Positions 1-5,828 of a DNA stretch of 5,828 nucleotides are shown here, piece by piece. The first letter of the stretch is position 1; every line of letters begins with the position of its first letter. The stretch is from JANWYU01 sp964655485 (GTDB lineage: Bacteria; Bdellovibrionota; Bdellovibrionia; Bdellovibrionales; Bdellovibrionaceae), in NCBI GenBank assembly GCA_964655485.1, contig CAZZMS010000128.1:1-5828 (forward strand), written 5' to 3'. The notes below the pieces were generated by a model that was not told the origin of the DNA, did no database searches, and saw only the letters and a program-made list of their open reading frames with translations. Both the position numbers and the translations under genes were made by a program.

Positions 1-443
1 CTTTAGCTAAGGTACAACTAGGTCAGATTTGGGCCGATCAAAAGGAATGGGAAAAGGCGGATAGTTACTTTTCTAAAGTCGTGAATGAGATTAGCTCTTC
101 CTACGACGCCTTATTGCTTGTTAGCGACTATTGGGAAAAAAGAGGTAACAAGGCAAAAGCTCTGGAAGTGCTTCTTTCTGGCGATTTATCCTCTTGTGAT
201 CAACCTACCTATTTTACAAAACTGGCGCAAATGTCCTGCAGCTTGGGTCAATACGAGGAGTGTTACCAAGCCTTTGAACGCTTGTGTGCTCTCCAGGGGG
301 AAGGGGCGCTTGCGAAACTGCGCCCGCTAGAGGCATCTATACGCGAGAGCAGAAATAAAGAATGGATTGGAAAATTTCAGCACTTGAAGGCCCACTGTAA
401 GTTGGGCTCATCCCCCTCTACTGAAGAGCGTGTGGGGGGATGA
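1..443 (+). CDS. TPR-repeat protein, C-terminal part (5' end outside window)
   Basis: The reading frame is open from base 3 to a TGA at 441-443, giving about 146 visible residues; an internal GTG at 81 is in frame, but the open frame upstream continues the same helical pattern, so it is probably not the start. The visible part shows tetratricopeptide-like helix pairs: an LG-x-I-W ... W-x-KAD-x-YF unit at once, then YDALLLVSDYWEKRGNKAKA, then a TKLAQMSCSLGQYEECYQAF unit. These have the small/large residue spacing and G-x-Y/W signatures of TPRs. A charged, less regular tail of about 45 residues follows. TPR arrays are protein-binding scaffolds, so the partner and function cannot be read here; an N-terminal response-regulator or other domain could lie upstream. 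No signal peptide can be assessed. The end overlaps the convergent lipoprotein gene by 26 bp, and no terminator separates them. Confidence 0.75.
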   Translation, partial: LAKVQLGQIWADQKEWEKADSYFSKVVNEISSSYDALLLVSDYWEKRGNKAKALEVLLSGDLSSCDQPTYFTKLAQMSCSLGQYEECYQAFERLCALQGEGALAKLRPLEASIRESRNKEWIGKFQHLKAHCKLGSSPSTEERVGG

Positions 444-2553
444 ACTCTCGCCAGTCCATCGTACCATTGGATTGTCTGATGCATTCAAAATATTTGTTGT
501 TTTTAGTTCCATCAGGTGAAGTGAATACCAATACTACACCTCCCCAAAAAACCCTTTGTCCTGCGCCACCCACGTTGGTGTTGAATCCGGGTGGAATTTC
601 ACAGGACTCGGCAGAATTCGTACTGCGCCTTTCAAATGTAGCGTTAGCAAAATGACAGGTTTGCCAAGATTGTCCATCGGCACTCTGCATTACTTCGTAG
701 CGCACAGTAATGCGCTGTCGATTCATCAGGTATGGGGTAATGTAAAAAGAATCCACTTGTGCGTTACTCAGGTAAGTCGAGGGGCCGCGCCGTCCCCAAT
801 TAACTATCACAGGGTTGTTTCCAATTTGTTGACCAAAAACATCGTAAACTTTATTGCGCTGTCCGCCAAAACCGTTGCTAATGCTAGGAGTAAAAGTCCA
901 TTGCAAAGCCTCAACGCCGATTGTGATATTGGTATCAAAAATAGTGGCGCGACATTCCATCGTAGTACCGCCCCCACTGCCGCCACCGGTCGAGCCACCG
1001 CCGCCTCCCGACGAAGTGGGACCAGGTTGCCAGTGATTGTGAATAGGAAGAGCCCCTCTGACACAAGCGAAGCCCGATATACCACCTGTCTGCCCCTGTT
1101 GATTCACAGAGTAAAGTATTCCCATCGGAGTAGAGCCATCTGTGCAGACAGGGTTGAACGGACCAGCAGGGTTTGCCGCGAGGTATGCCTGCCATGTTGA
1201 TGTTGCTGGATTAAAATTGCTACCATATGTCCTACAATCTTGTCCGCCCCAGCCTTTGATTTTGTTGGGATCGCAATAAGCAACTCCGGTAACTCGATTG
1301 GCTGGTGCTTGCGACTGGGGAAAATCTCGCTCACAAGTGAACCCGATTAAGCCACCATTCACATTGCGCAGCTGTTTCCTTTGTGTATGCCCAGGTTCAC
1401 ATCCACCGGGAGTTCTTGACGAGTAGCCAGGTCCCGCTGAGCCAATATAGACCCAAGACTCCTTGTTGTTGGGATCGCCTGTGCGATTGTCTCCGCAGCC
1501 CCAACTATTTCCGTTCCAGTACTCCACGCAGTATGCAGTTCCGGTTATCACTGTTACCATGGGCTCGGGAGCACAGCTATTACTCGAAGGAATAAATCCC
1601 GGGTTGCAGCTTACAAGCTGGCAGCTGCCCCAGCTTGTTCCATCACTGCTACAGGTCTGGCGGCCCTGACCATTTGAAATTGCACAAGATTGTGTAGAGT
1701 TTGGCGTACAGATTTGAGTCCGACACTGGCCACCTGACATAACTTGACCAGATGGGCACTGGGTGCAGCTTGGAGGATTGTTGGCCCCATTGGCACAGCT
1801 CGAAATCACACAAGTGGTCCCTTGTTGCATATACCCGGAGTTGCAACTGATAATTTGACACGCTCCCCAACTCATCCCATCGCTACTGCAGGTTTGACGC
1901 CCTTGACCGTTTGGTATTGGACAACTTTGAGTTGAGTTAGGTGTGCAAATCTGAGCACGACAGGCTCCACCAACCATAGACTGTCCGATTCCACATTGAT
2001 CGCAAGCAGGCGGATTGGCGGCGCCATTACTGCAGGTGGCTGCGATACATCTGTTACCGCTGGGAACAAAGCCAGAGTTACAACCAACAACTTGACAGGA
2101 TCCCCAGCCTTGACCGTTAGAAACACAAGTTTGGCGTCCTTGGCCGTTTGCAACTACGCAGCCTCGGTCTGCTCCCGCCTGACATATTTGCGGTACACAT
2201 TGGCCTTGTGAGTCCATGGTTTGACCACCGCCGCACTGGTTACAAGCGGGAGGGTTGACTGCGCCATTTGAGCACGCGCTGGCGACACATCGGCCATTCT
2301 CAAGTCGGAAAAACTCGCGACATCTTACCGGTTCACAAGCTCCCCACGATTGACCATCATCTGCACAGCGGGCCACACCTTCTCCATTTTCAACTTGGCA
2401 TCTGACTTCCTCACCGGCTTGACAGGCGGCGCCTATTTGAGAGAGTGCCTCAAATGACATTTGTTCAAACTGAACCGGGGCACAATTTTGGAATGATAAT
2501 AACAACCCAAATCCGAGTAGTATAAGAGTTAATAAACGAGTTGAAAATGGCAT
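418..2553 (-). CDS. Cysteine-rich modular lipoprotein with two tandem repeat families
   Basis: A 711-residue exported protein of unknown function. Residues 1-23 are a signal peptide (Arg6, then a hydrophobic stretch rich in Leu/Ile) ending in FQNC, with Cys24 the likely lipidated residue; Gln and Asn at -2/-1 are atypical. Residues 44-327 hold a tandem array, period 79-80: three full units with 10 Cys each and a fourth with 6, built on C-x7-8-C...NG-x-G...C...G-x-x-WG-x-C and CxNGAxNPPxC halves. Residues 336-409 and 421-499 are two copies of a second domain (TGxAYC...GF-x-C-x-R). A Gly/Ser linker (about 514-530) leads to a C-terminal domain (532-711) with four Cys. After Cys24 there are 48 Cys, an even number, suggesting extensive disulphide bonding outside the cytoplasm. 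No catalytic motif is recognised. The start is ATG, preceded by a strong Shine-Dalgarno sequence. A weak 5-bp stem-loop (about 390-407) lies just past the stop, without a clear U-tract. An adhesion, prey- or surface-contact role is possible but is only inference. Confidence 0.88.
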   Translation of the reverse strand: MPFSTRLLTLILLGFGLLLSFQNCAPVQFEQMSFEALSQIGAACQAGEEVRCQVENGEGVARCADDGQSWGACEPVRCREFFRLENGRCVASACSNGAVNPPACNQCGGGQTMDSQGQCVPQICQAGADRGCVVANGQGRQTCVSNGQGWGSCQVVGCNSGFVPSGNRCIAATCSNGAANPPACDQCGIGQSMVGGACRAQICTPNSTQSCPIPNGQGRQTCSSDGMSWGACQIISCNSGYMQQGTTCVISSCANGANNPPSCTQCPSGQVMSGGQCRTQICTPNSTQSCAISNGQGRQTCSSDGTSWGSCQLVSCNPGFIPSSNSCAPEPMVTVITGTAYCVEYWNGNSWGCGDNRTGDPNNKESWVYIGSAGPGYSSRTPGGCEPGHTQRKQLRNVNGGLIGFTCERDFPQSQAPANRVTGVAYCDPNKIKGWGGQDCRTYGSNFNPATSTWQAYLAANPAGPFNPVCTDGSTPMGILYSVNQQGQTGGISGFACVRGALPIHNHWQPGPTSSGGGGGSTGGGSGGGTTMECRATIFDTNITIGVEALQWTFTPSISNGFGGQRNKVYDVFGQQIGNNPVIVNWGRRGPSTYLSNAQVDSFYITPYLMNRQRITVRYEVMQSADGQSWQTCHFANATFERRSTNSAESCEIPPGFNTNVGGAGQRVFWGGVVLVFTSPDGTKNNKYFECIRQSNGTMDWREFIPPHALQ
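964..1014 (-). other. Gly/Ser-rich interdomain linker
   Basis: Residues 514-530 of the lipoprotein are almost entirely Gly, Ser and Thr, and are encoded by a GC-rich stretch. They separate the repeat region from the last 180 residues, which implies a flexible hinge and an independently folding C-terminal domain. Confidence 0.75.
1057..1548 (-). repeat. Tandem pair of a second cysteine domain (TGxAYC...GFxC)
   Basis: Residues 336-409 (bases 1548-1327) and 421-499 (1293-1057) of the lipoprotein align as two diverged copies. Each opens with TG-x-AYC, followed by a WG-containing stretch with a second Cys, a third Cys followed by -x-x-G, and a closing GG-x-x-GF-x-C-x-R. Each has four Cys (342, 353, 385, 407 and 427, 440, 470, 497), so two disulphides per copy are plausible. 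The copies share motif positions but have low overall identity, so the duplication is old. I do not recognise the domain. Confidence 0.7.
1573..2424 (-). repeat. Tandem 79-80 residue cysteine-rich repeats (3 full units + 1 partial)
   Basis: Coding repeats within the lipoprotein: unit 1 at about 2424-2185, unit 2 at 2184-1948, unit 3 at 1947-1711, and partial unit 4 at 1710-1573. Each full unit has ten cysteines at matching positions (unit 1: 44, 52, 63, 73, 78, 89, 94, 104, 107, 119). Unit 4 stops after six and lacks the CxNGAxNPPxCxxC half. Units 3 and 4 are nearly identical in protein over their first half but differ at most synonymous positions in DNA. The layout C...C...NGxGxxxC...GxxWGxC resembles cysteine-rich repeats I know from secreted proteins of myxobacteria and relatives; this is a recollection, not a database match. 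Confidence 0.85.
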
Positions 2554-2564
2554 AGATCCCCCCT
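2554..2564 (-). promoter_or_regulatory. Ribosome binding site of the lipoprotein gene
   Basis: Read on the - strand, AGGGGGG (2564 down to 2558) lies 4 nt before the ATG at 2553. It is a strong purine-rich Shine-Dalgarno-like site, unlike the poor sites before the two + strand genes, and it fixes the start that also gives a proper signal peptide. Confidence 0.65.
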
Positions 2565-2771
2565 GTTTCTTGTAGAAACTTCCCTTAGGCTTCAGCCTAC
2601 CATGATTGCGTGGTAATAAGCCAGACTAAAATAAATCCTGTATCATTATGATATAAACGCGTTTGGTATTGGCTTTGGCTTTGTGAGTAAACTGTTGAGC
2701 GATTTACGGGTTTCCTTAATCTTTAAATAAAAATCATTCACTTTTTGGTGAACAAGTGGTGTGGAATACGT
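2565..2771. promoter_or_regulatory. Divergent promoter region between the lipoprotein gene and tnaA
   Basis: About 200 bp of AT-rich non-coding DNA between divergent genes must carry both promoters unless tnaA is read from elsewhere. For tnaA, a weak sigma-70-like pair is TTTACG (2703-2708) and AATAAA (2726-2731) with a 17-bp spacer, each 4/6 to consensus. For the lipoprotein, a CATAAT -10-like hexamer is present on the - strand (2650 to 2645), but no good -35 box lies at the right distance. A short inverted repeat TAGGC-TTCA-GCCTA (2586-2599) would form a small hairpin in the lipoprotein mRNA leader. No TnaC-like leader peptide of normal length is present before tnaA. Confidence 0.35.
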
Positions 2772-4154
2772 ATGCCAAAAACGATTATCGAACCCTTCAA
2801 AATTAAAATGACGGAGCCTTTGCCCATCCTCTCCAGTGAACAAAGGAGAAGGGCTATCGAGGCTGCCCACTTCAATCTGTTTTTTCTCCCTTCTGATCAG
2901 GTGATGTTCGATCTACTTACGGATAGCGGCACAGGAAGCATGTCGCATCATCAATGGTCTGCTCTCATGGCAGCGGATGAGTCCTATGCAGGAAGCAAGA
3001 GTTTTGAGCGATTTCGCCAATCGGTATCAGATGTTACCGGATTTCCCGAAGTCATTCCCACTCACCAAGGGCGAGCGGCGGAGTATCTTTTATGCAAGGT
3101 CTTGCTGAAGCCCGGTCAAAAAGTGCTCAGTAACTCGCATTTTGATACGACACGTGCCAATGTAGAAGTGGCTGGGGGATTGGCTGTGGATTTGCCTCTA
3201 CCGGTGGTGAAAGAGGACAGCCAAAGCTATCACCCCTTCAAGGGTAACATGGACCTTGCGACCTTAGAGTCCCAGTTAGCCCAAAGTGCGGATAACGTGG
3301 CTTTTGTTGTATTAACTGTTACCAATAATTCTGTGGGCGGGCAGCCCGTTTCTTTGGAAAACATTCAGGCGACATCTCGTTTGTGCAAAAAATATCAAAA
3401 ACTCCTTTTTATTGATTGTGCGCGCTTTGCGGAAAATGCTTGGTTCATCAAACAACGTGAGGGGGCCTACCAAGGTCTCACACCCAAGCAGATTGCTCGC
3501 GAAATGTTCTCTTATGCCGATGGTTGTTGGATGAGTGCCAAAAAAGACGCTTTTGGTAATATTGGCGGCTTCTTGGCCTTGCGCGATCAGGGCTTGGCCG
3601 ATGAGATTCGCACTCATATGGTGGTTACCGAGGGGTTTCCCACCTATGGTGGCTTAGCGGGGCGAGATCTTGAGGCTCTGGCTGTAGGGCTGCAAGAAGT
3701 CCTGGACGAGGATTATCTTCGCTACCGGATTCGCTCTACGGCCTACTTTGGCGAAGGGCTCAAAGCCGCTGGATACCATTTGGTTGAACCTTTTGGGGGG
3801 CACGCGGTGTATATTGATGCGGCTAAAACTCTTCCCCACTTAAGTTGGCGACAATTTCCCGGACAAAGCTTGTCGGTGGCTTTGTATGAGTTTGCTGGGA
3901 TCCGCTCGGTAGAAATTGGGAGTGTCATGCTGGGACGGAAAAATCCTCAAACCGGAGAGGAGGAGCCAGCCTTGAAAGAATTGGTGCGTTTAGCGATTCC
4001 TCGGCGGGTTTACACCCAAAGCCATGTGGATTATATGATTGAATCGGCCCAAGAACTGTTACCGCTTTTGCCCTCTTTACCGGGTTATGCGTTTACCTAT
4101 CAGGCGCCGGTTTTGCGACACTTTACCGCAAGATTTAGGCGCTTGCATGGGTAA
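2772..4154 (+). CDS. tnaA: Tryptophanase (tryptophan indole-lyase)
   Basis: A cytosolic PLP enzyme that cleaves L-tryptophan to indole, pyruvate and ammonia. The 460 residues compare with 471 in E. coli TnaA and align throughout by recall. The ATG at 2772 is preferred because it places the conserved EPF at residues 7-9, close to its place in TnaA; TTG 2745 and GTG 2748 would add 9 or 8 residues. Visible active-site features: DLLTDSGTG near 47-55, catalytic Tyr72, phosphate-binding THQGR at 97-101, Asp215 and Arg218 in FIDCARFAEN, PLP-lysine Lys258 in MSAKKD, EGFPTYGGL near 287-295, and IPRRVYT near 409-415. The related tyrosine phenol-lyase is disfavoured: Asp125 (in HFDTT), Val380 and Ile382 (in SVEIG) and His450 (in LRHFTA) match tryptophanase, where the phenol-lyase has Thr, Met, Arg and Phe. 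The ribosome site is weak (GTGGA, 6 nt from ATG). No permease gene or tnaC leader is adjacent; the gene appears monocistronic. Confidence 0.93.
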   Translation: MPKTIIEPFKIKMTEPLPILSSEQRRRAIEAAHFNLFFLPSDQVMFDLLTDSGTGSMSHHQWSALMAADESYAGSKSFERFRQSVSDVTGFPEVIPTHQGRAAEYLLCKVLLKPGQKVLSNSHFDTTRANVEVAGGLAVDLPLPVVKEDSQSYHPFKGNMDLATLESQLAQSADNVAFVVLTVTNNSVGGQPVSLENIQATSRLCKKYQKLLFIDCARFAENAWFIKQREGAYQGLTPKQIAREMFSYADGCWMSAKKDAFGNIGGFLALRDQGLADEIRTHMVVTEGFPTYGGLAGRDLEALAVGLQEVLDEDYLRYRIRSTAYFGEGLKAAGYHLVEPFGGHAVYIDAAKTLPHLSWRQFPGQSLSVALYEFAGIRSVEIGSVMLGRKNPQTGEEEPALKELVRLAIPRRVYTQSHVDYMIESAQELLPLLPSLPGYAFTYQAPVLRHFTARFRRLHG

Positions 4155-4535
4155 TTGGCTGTGCTGTTTGAGTTTTATCTCTTAGCAGAGTGTTAGAGAT
4201 TTGGCACTCCTACCAGGACAAGAGGATTCAAGGTAAATTCGTTCAAAAACTGGAAGAAACAGTGCAACTTTATTGGATGTCTCCCTGGGCTTTTTCTTTC
4301 GCCCGGAGGCCTCTGCACCATGGATGGCCAAGGGCTTTAGCCCTTTGCAGCTGAGCCATGGATGGCGTGCTCCTGGGCGAAAGAAAAAACCCAGAGAGCA
4401 AAACTATAAAAAAAGGAATTTTTCAGGGACGAGTTCTTAGCCAGAATTTCTTGTGGGCCTATCAGTTTCGCAATGCAGCCAAAATGAAACAAGGCGGCTA
4501 GTAACCCCGTATCTTTGCCGCTAATCTTAAACGCC
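4155..4535. other. Intergenic region between tnaA and asnS
   Basis: About 380 bp without a convincing gene on either strand. The first part (4155-4280) holds only a weak stem-loop 22 bp past the tnaA stop (ATCTCT 4177-4182 with AGAGAT 4195-4200, followed by TTT), a poor terminator candidate. The middle is the palindrome at 4281-4398. The remainder, up to the asnS start, should contain or follow the asnS promoter, but I see no clear -35/-10 pair. No tRNA or T-box features are evident. Confidence 0.6.
4281..4398. repeat. Long imperfect inverted repeat with nested hairpin
   Basis: The outer arms at 4281-4304 and 4375-4398 are complementary at 22 of 24 positions; the mismatches are 4284/4395 and 4290/4389. 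The stem continues with GGAG (4305-4308) against CTCC (4370-4373) after one bulged base. Inside lie two direct copies of CCATGGATGGC (4318-4328 and 4356-4366), whose CCATGG cores can also pair with each other, and an apical hairpin AAGGGC-TTTA-GCCCTT (4330-4345). The T-rich tract sits within an arm rather than after a stem, so this is not a standard terminator. It could be a non-autonomous mobile repeat (MITE-like), a dispersed palindromic repeat, or a structured RNA. Confidence 0.75.
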
Positions 4536-5825
4536 ATGGCAAGGTTATGGATTGAAAATATCGCAGCGCAAGTGGGTAACGAAGTCACGTTACGGGGTTG
4601 GGTTTACAATACCCGCTCCTCAGGAAAGGTGAAGTTTCTGGAGCTTCGAGATGGGACCGGGCTTCTCAACTGTGTGTTTTTCGAAAAAGATTGCGGAGCC
4701 GAGCTCTTTCAGCAATTTGACGAGCTCACGCAAGAGTCCAGTGTTGAAGTGCGTGGAATTGTGCGTAAGCATCCCAAACGCGAAGAGTATGAACTAGGTG
4801 TTACCGGTCTTAAAATCATTCAAAAAAGTATGGATTATCCCATATCACCCAAAGAGCATGGCGTGGACTTCCTTATGGAGCATCGCCACTTGTGGGTGCG
4901 TTCCAAAAGGCAAGTCGCTATCTTGCGGATTCGACACGAAATCATGAAATCGATTCATGACTTTTTTGATGGGCGAGGCTTCATTCGCACCGATGCTCCT
5001 ATATTCACCCCAAGTGCTTGCGAAGGGACCACCAATCTTTTTGAAACTCAGTATTTTGATGAAAAAATGTATCTTTCGCAAAGTGGTCAGCTCTACATGG
5101 AAGCCACTGCCGCAGCTTTGGGTAAGGTGTATTGCTTTGGGCCGACATTTCGTGCGGAGAAGTCTAAAACCCGCAGACATCTTATTGAGTTTTGGATGGT
5201 CGAGCCAGAAGTGGCCTTCAATGATATGTATGACAATATGGAGCTCGCTGAGGAGTTCGTAGAGTATATCGTGCAGCAAGTGCTAAAAAATCGCAGCGAT
5301 GAACTAAAAGTCTTAGAGCGCGACACATCTAAATTGGAAGCGGTGAAAAAGCCCTTTCCTAGGCTGCACTACCGAGAGGCTTGTGAAATTCTAGTCAAAG
5401 AGAATCCGCAATTCGTGGTAGGGGATGATTTTGGCGCTCCTGATGAGACGATTATTTCCTCTAAATTTGACCGACCGGTGTTTGTGCACCACTATCCCAT
5501 CGCGGTGAAGGCTTTCTACATGAAAGAGGATCCCAAGGATCCTGGCTATGCTATGGGATGTGATCTTTTGGCCACCGAAGGTTATGGAGAAATTATCGGT
5601 GGCGGTCAGCGGGAAGATAATCTCGAAATTTTAGAGCGCAAAATTCATGAGCACGGCCTGCGTCCTGAGGATTTCAAGTGGTACAATGATCTGCGTCGCT
5701 ATGGTAGCTTTCCCCATTCAGGTTTTGGTCTAGGGATTGAGCGCACGGTAGCTTGGATCTGTGGCTTACCCCACGTTCGCGAAACGATTCCCTTCCCGCG
5801 GCTTTATGGTCGTAGTTATCCCTAG
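4536..5825 (+). CDS. asnS: Asparaginyl-tRNA synthetase
   Basis: A class IIb aminoacyl-tRNA synthetase that charges tRNA-Asn with asparagine using ATP in the cytosol. It is complete at 429 residues, the short form (E. coli AsnRS is 466). Residues 1 to about 105 are an OB-fold anticodon-binding domain (VTLRGWVYNTR...FLELRDG). The catalytic core follows, with motif 1 around 137-157 (FFDGRGFIRTDAPIFTPS), a SGQLYMEA segment at 183-190, motif 2 FRAE at 205-208 followed by RHLIEFWMVEPE, and motif 3 GFGLGIER at 396-403. The FGPTFRAEKSKT...EFWM-x-EPE signature separates it from aspartyl-tRNA synthetase. GEIIGGGQRE (351-360) and the HVRETIPFPR ending are typical of AsnRS. The ATG at 4536 gives a normal N-terminus; an in-frame TTG at 4515 would add seven residues. 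No Shine-Dalgarno sequence is visible before either. The presence of AsnRS implies direct tRNA-Asn charging. Confidence 0.95.
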   Translation: MARLWIENIAAQVGNEVTLRGWVYNTRSSGKVKFLELRDGTGLLNCVFFEKDCGAELFQQFDELTQESSVEVRGIVRKHPKREEYELGVTGLKIIQKSMDYPISPKEHGVDFLMEHRHLWVRSKRQVAILRIRHEIMKSIHDFFDGRGFIRTDAPIFTPSACEGTTNLFETQYFDEKMYLSQSGQLYMEATAAALGKVYCFGPTFRAEKSKTRRHLIEFWMVEPEVAFNDMYDNMELAEEFVEYIVQQVLKNRSDELKVLERDTSKLEAVKKPFPRLHYREACEILVKENPQFVVGDDFGAPDETIISSKFDRPVFVHHYPIAVKAFYMKEDPKDPGYAMGCDLLATEGYGEIIGGGQREDNLEILERKIHEHGLRPEDFKWYNDLRRYGSFPHSGFGLGIERTVAWICGLPHVRETIPFPRLYGRSYP

Positions 5826-5828
5826 TGC

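Noticed and set aside
556..1200. Plus-strand frame of 214 codons inside the lipoprotein gene
   Set aside because: It is antisense to a gene with a clear signal peptide and repeat structure; its composition is that of a shadow frame.
2602..2616. A four-codon frame Met-Ile-Ala-Trp-stop upstream of tnaA, recalling the tryptophan residue of the TnaC leader peptide
   Set aside because: It is far shorter than TnaC, has no ribosome site, and probably lies upstream of the tnaA promoter; chance is the simplest explanation.
2772..4154. Tyrosine phenol-lyase instead of tryptophanase
   Set aside because: The positions that hold Thr124, Met379, Arg381 and Phe448 in tyrosine phenol-lyase are Asp, Val, Ile and His here, as in tryptophanase.
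4281..4398. The palindrome as an ordinary intrinsic terminator for tnaA
   Set aside because: The T-rich tract lies inside the left arm and no U-run follows the stem on either strand; the stem is also much longer than usual and over 120 bp past the stop.
4337..4588. Minus-strand frame of 83 codons across the palindrome and the asnS start
   Set aside because: It overlaps the certain asnS coding region and the inverted repeat, has no ribosome site and looks like no known protein.
4845..5279. Minus-strand frame of 144 codons inside asnS
   Set aside because: It is fully antisense to conserved AsnRS catalytic motifs, so it is a shadow frame.
4536..5825. Aspartyl-tRNA synthetase or a lysyl-type paralogue
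   Set aside because: The FGPTFRAE-x-S-x-T...EFWM-x-EPE and IPFPR signatures are those of asparaginyl-tRNA synthetase.

Overview
The window looks like chromosomal DNA from a Gram-negative bacterium of the Bdellovibrionota (Bdellovibrio/Oligoflexia-like). The main clue is the lipoprotein signal peptide ending in Phe-Gln-Asn-Cys-Ala-Pro, an atypical lipobox I associate with Bdellovibrio lipoproteins. The large cysteine-rich exported protein behind it fits that group. This placement is an inference from one motif and general gene style, not from a marker gene.

Layout: (1) bases 1-443, + strand, hold the 3' end of a TPR-repeat protein whose start lies outside the window. (2) Bases 418-2553, - strand, encode a 711-residue cysteine-rich modular lipoprotein. 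It converges on the TPR gene and overlaps it by 26 bp. It carries three full and one partial copy of a 10-cysteine repeat, then a tandem pair of a second cysteine domain, a Gly/Ser linker and a C-terminal domain. (3) Bases 2554-2771 are a divergent promoter region. (4) Bases 2772-4154, + strand, encode a complete tryptophanase (tnaA), with substrate-determining residues of the tryptophanase rather than the tyrosine phenol-lyase type. (5) Bases 4155-4535 are a non-coding gap of about 380 bp dominated by a long imperfect palindrome (4281-4398). (6) Bases 4536-5825, + strand, encode a complete asparaginyl-tRNA synthetase (asnS) of the short, about 430-residue type.

The genes do not form an obvious pathway. 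The lipoprotein is a likely outer-membrane-anchored surface or periplasmic protein. TnaA would degrade tryptophan to indole, pyruvate and ammonia, which suits an organism living on amino acids. AsnS is housekeeping. The least explained elements are the lipoprotein with two unrelated tandem repeat families, the heavy synonymous divergence between two nearly identical repeat units, and the intergenic palindrome, which pairs completely only in an RNA read from the - strand.
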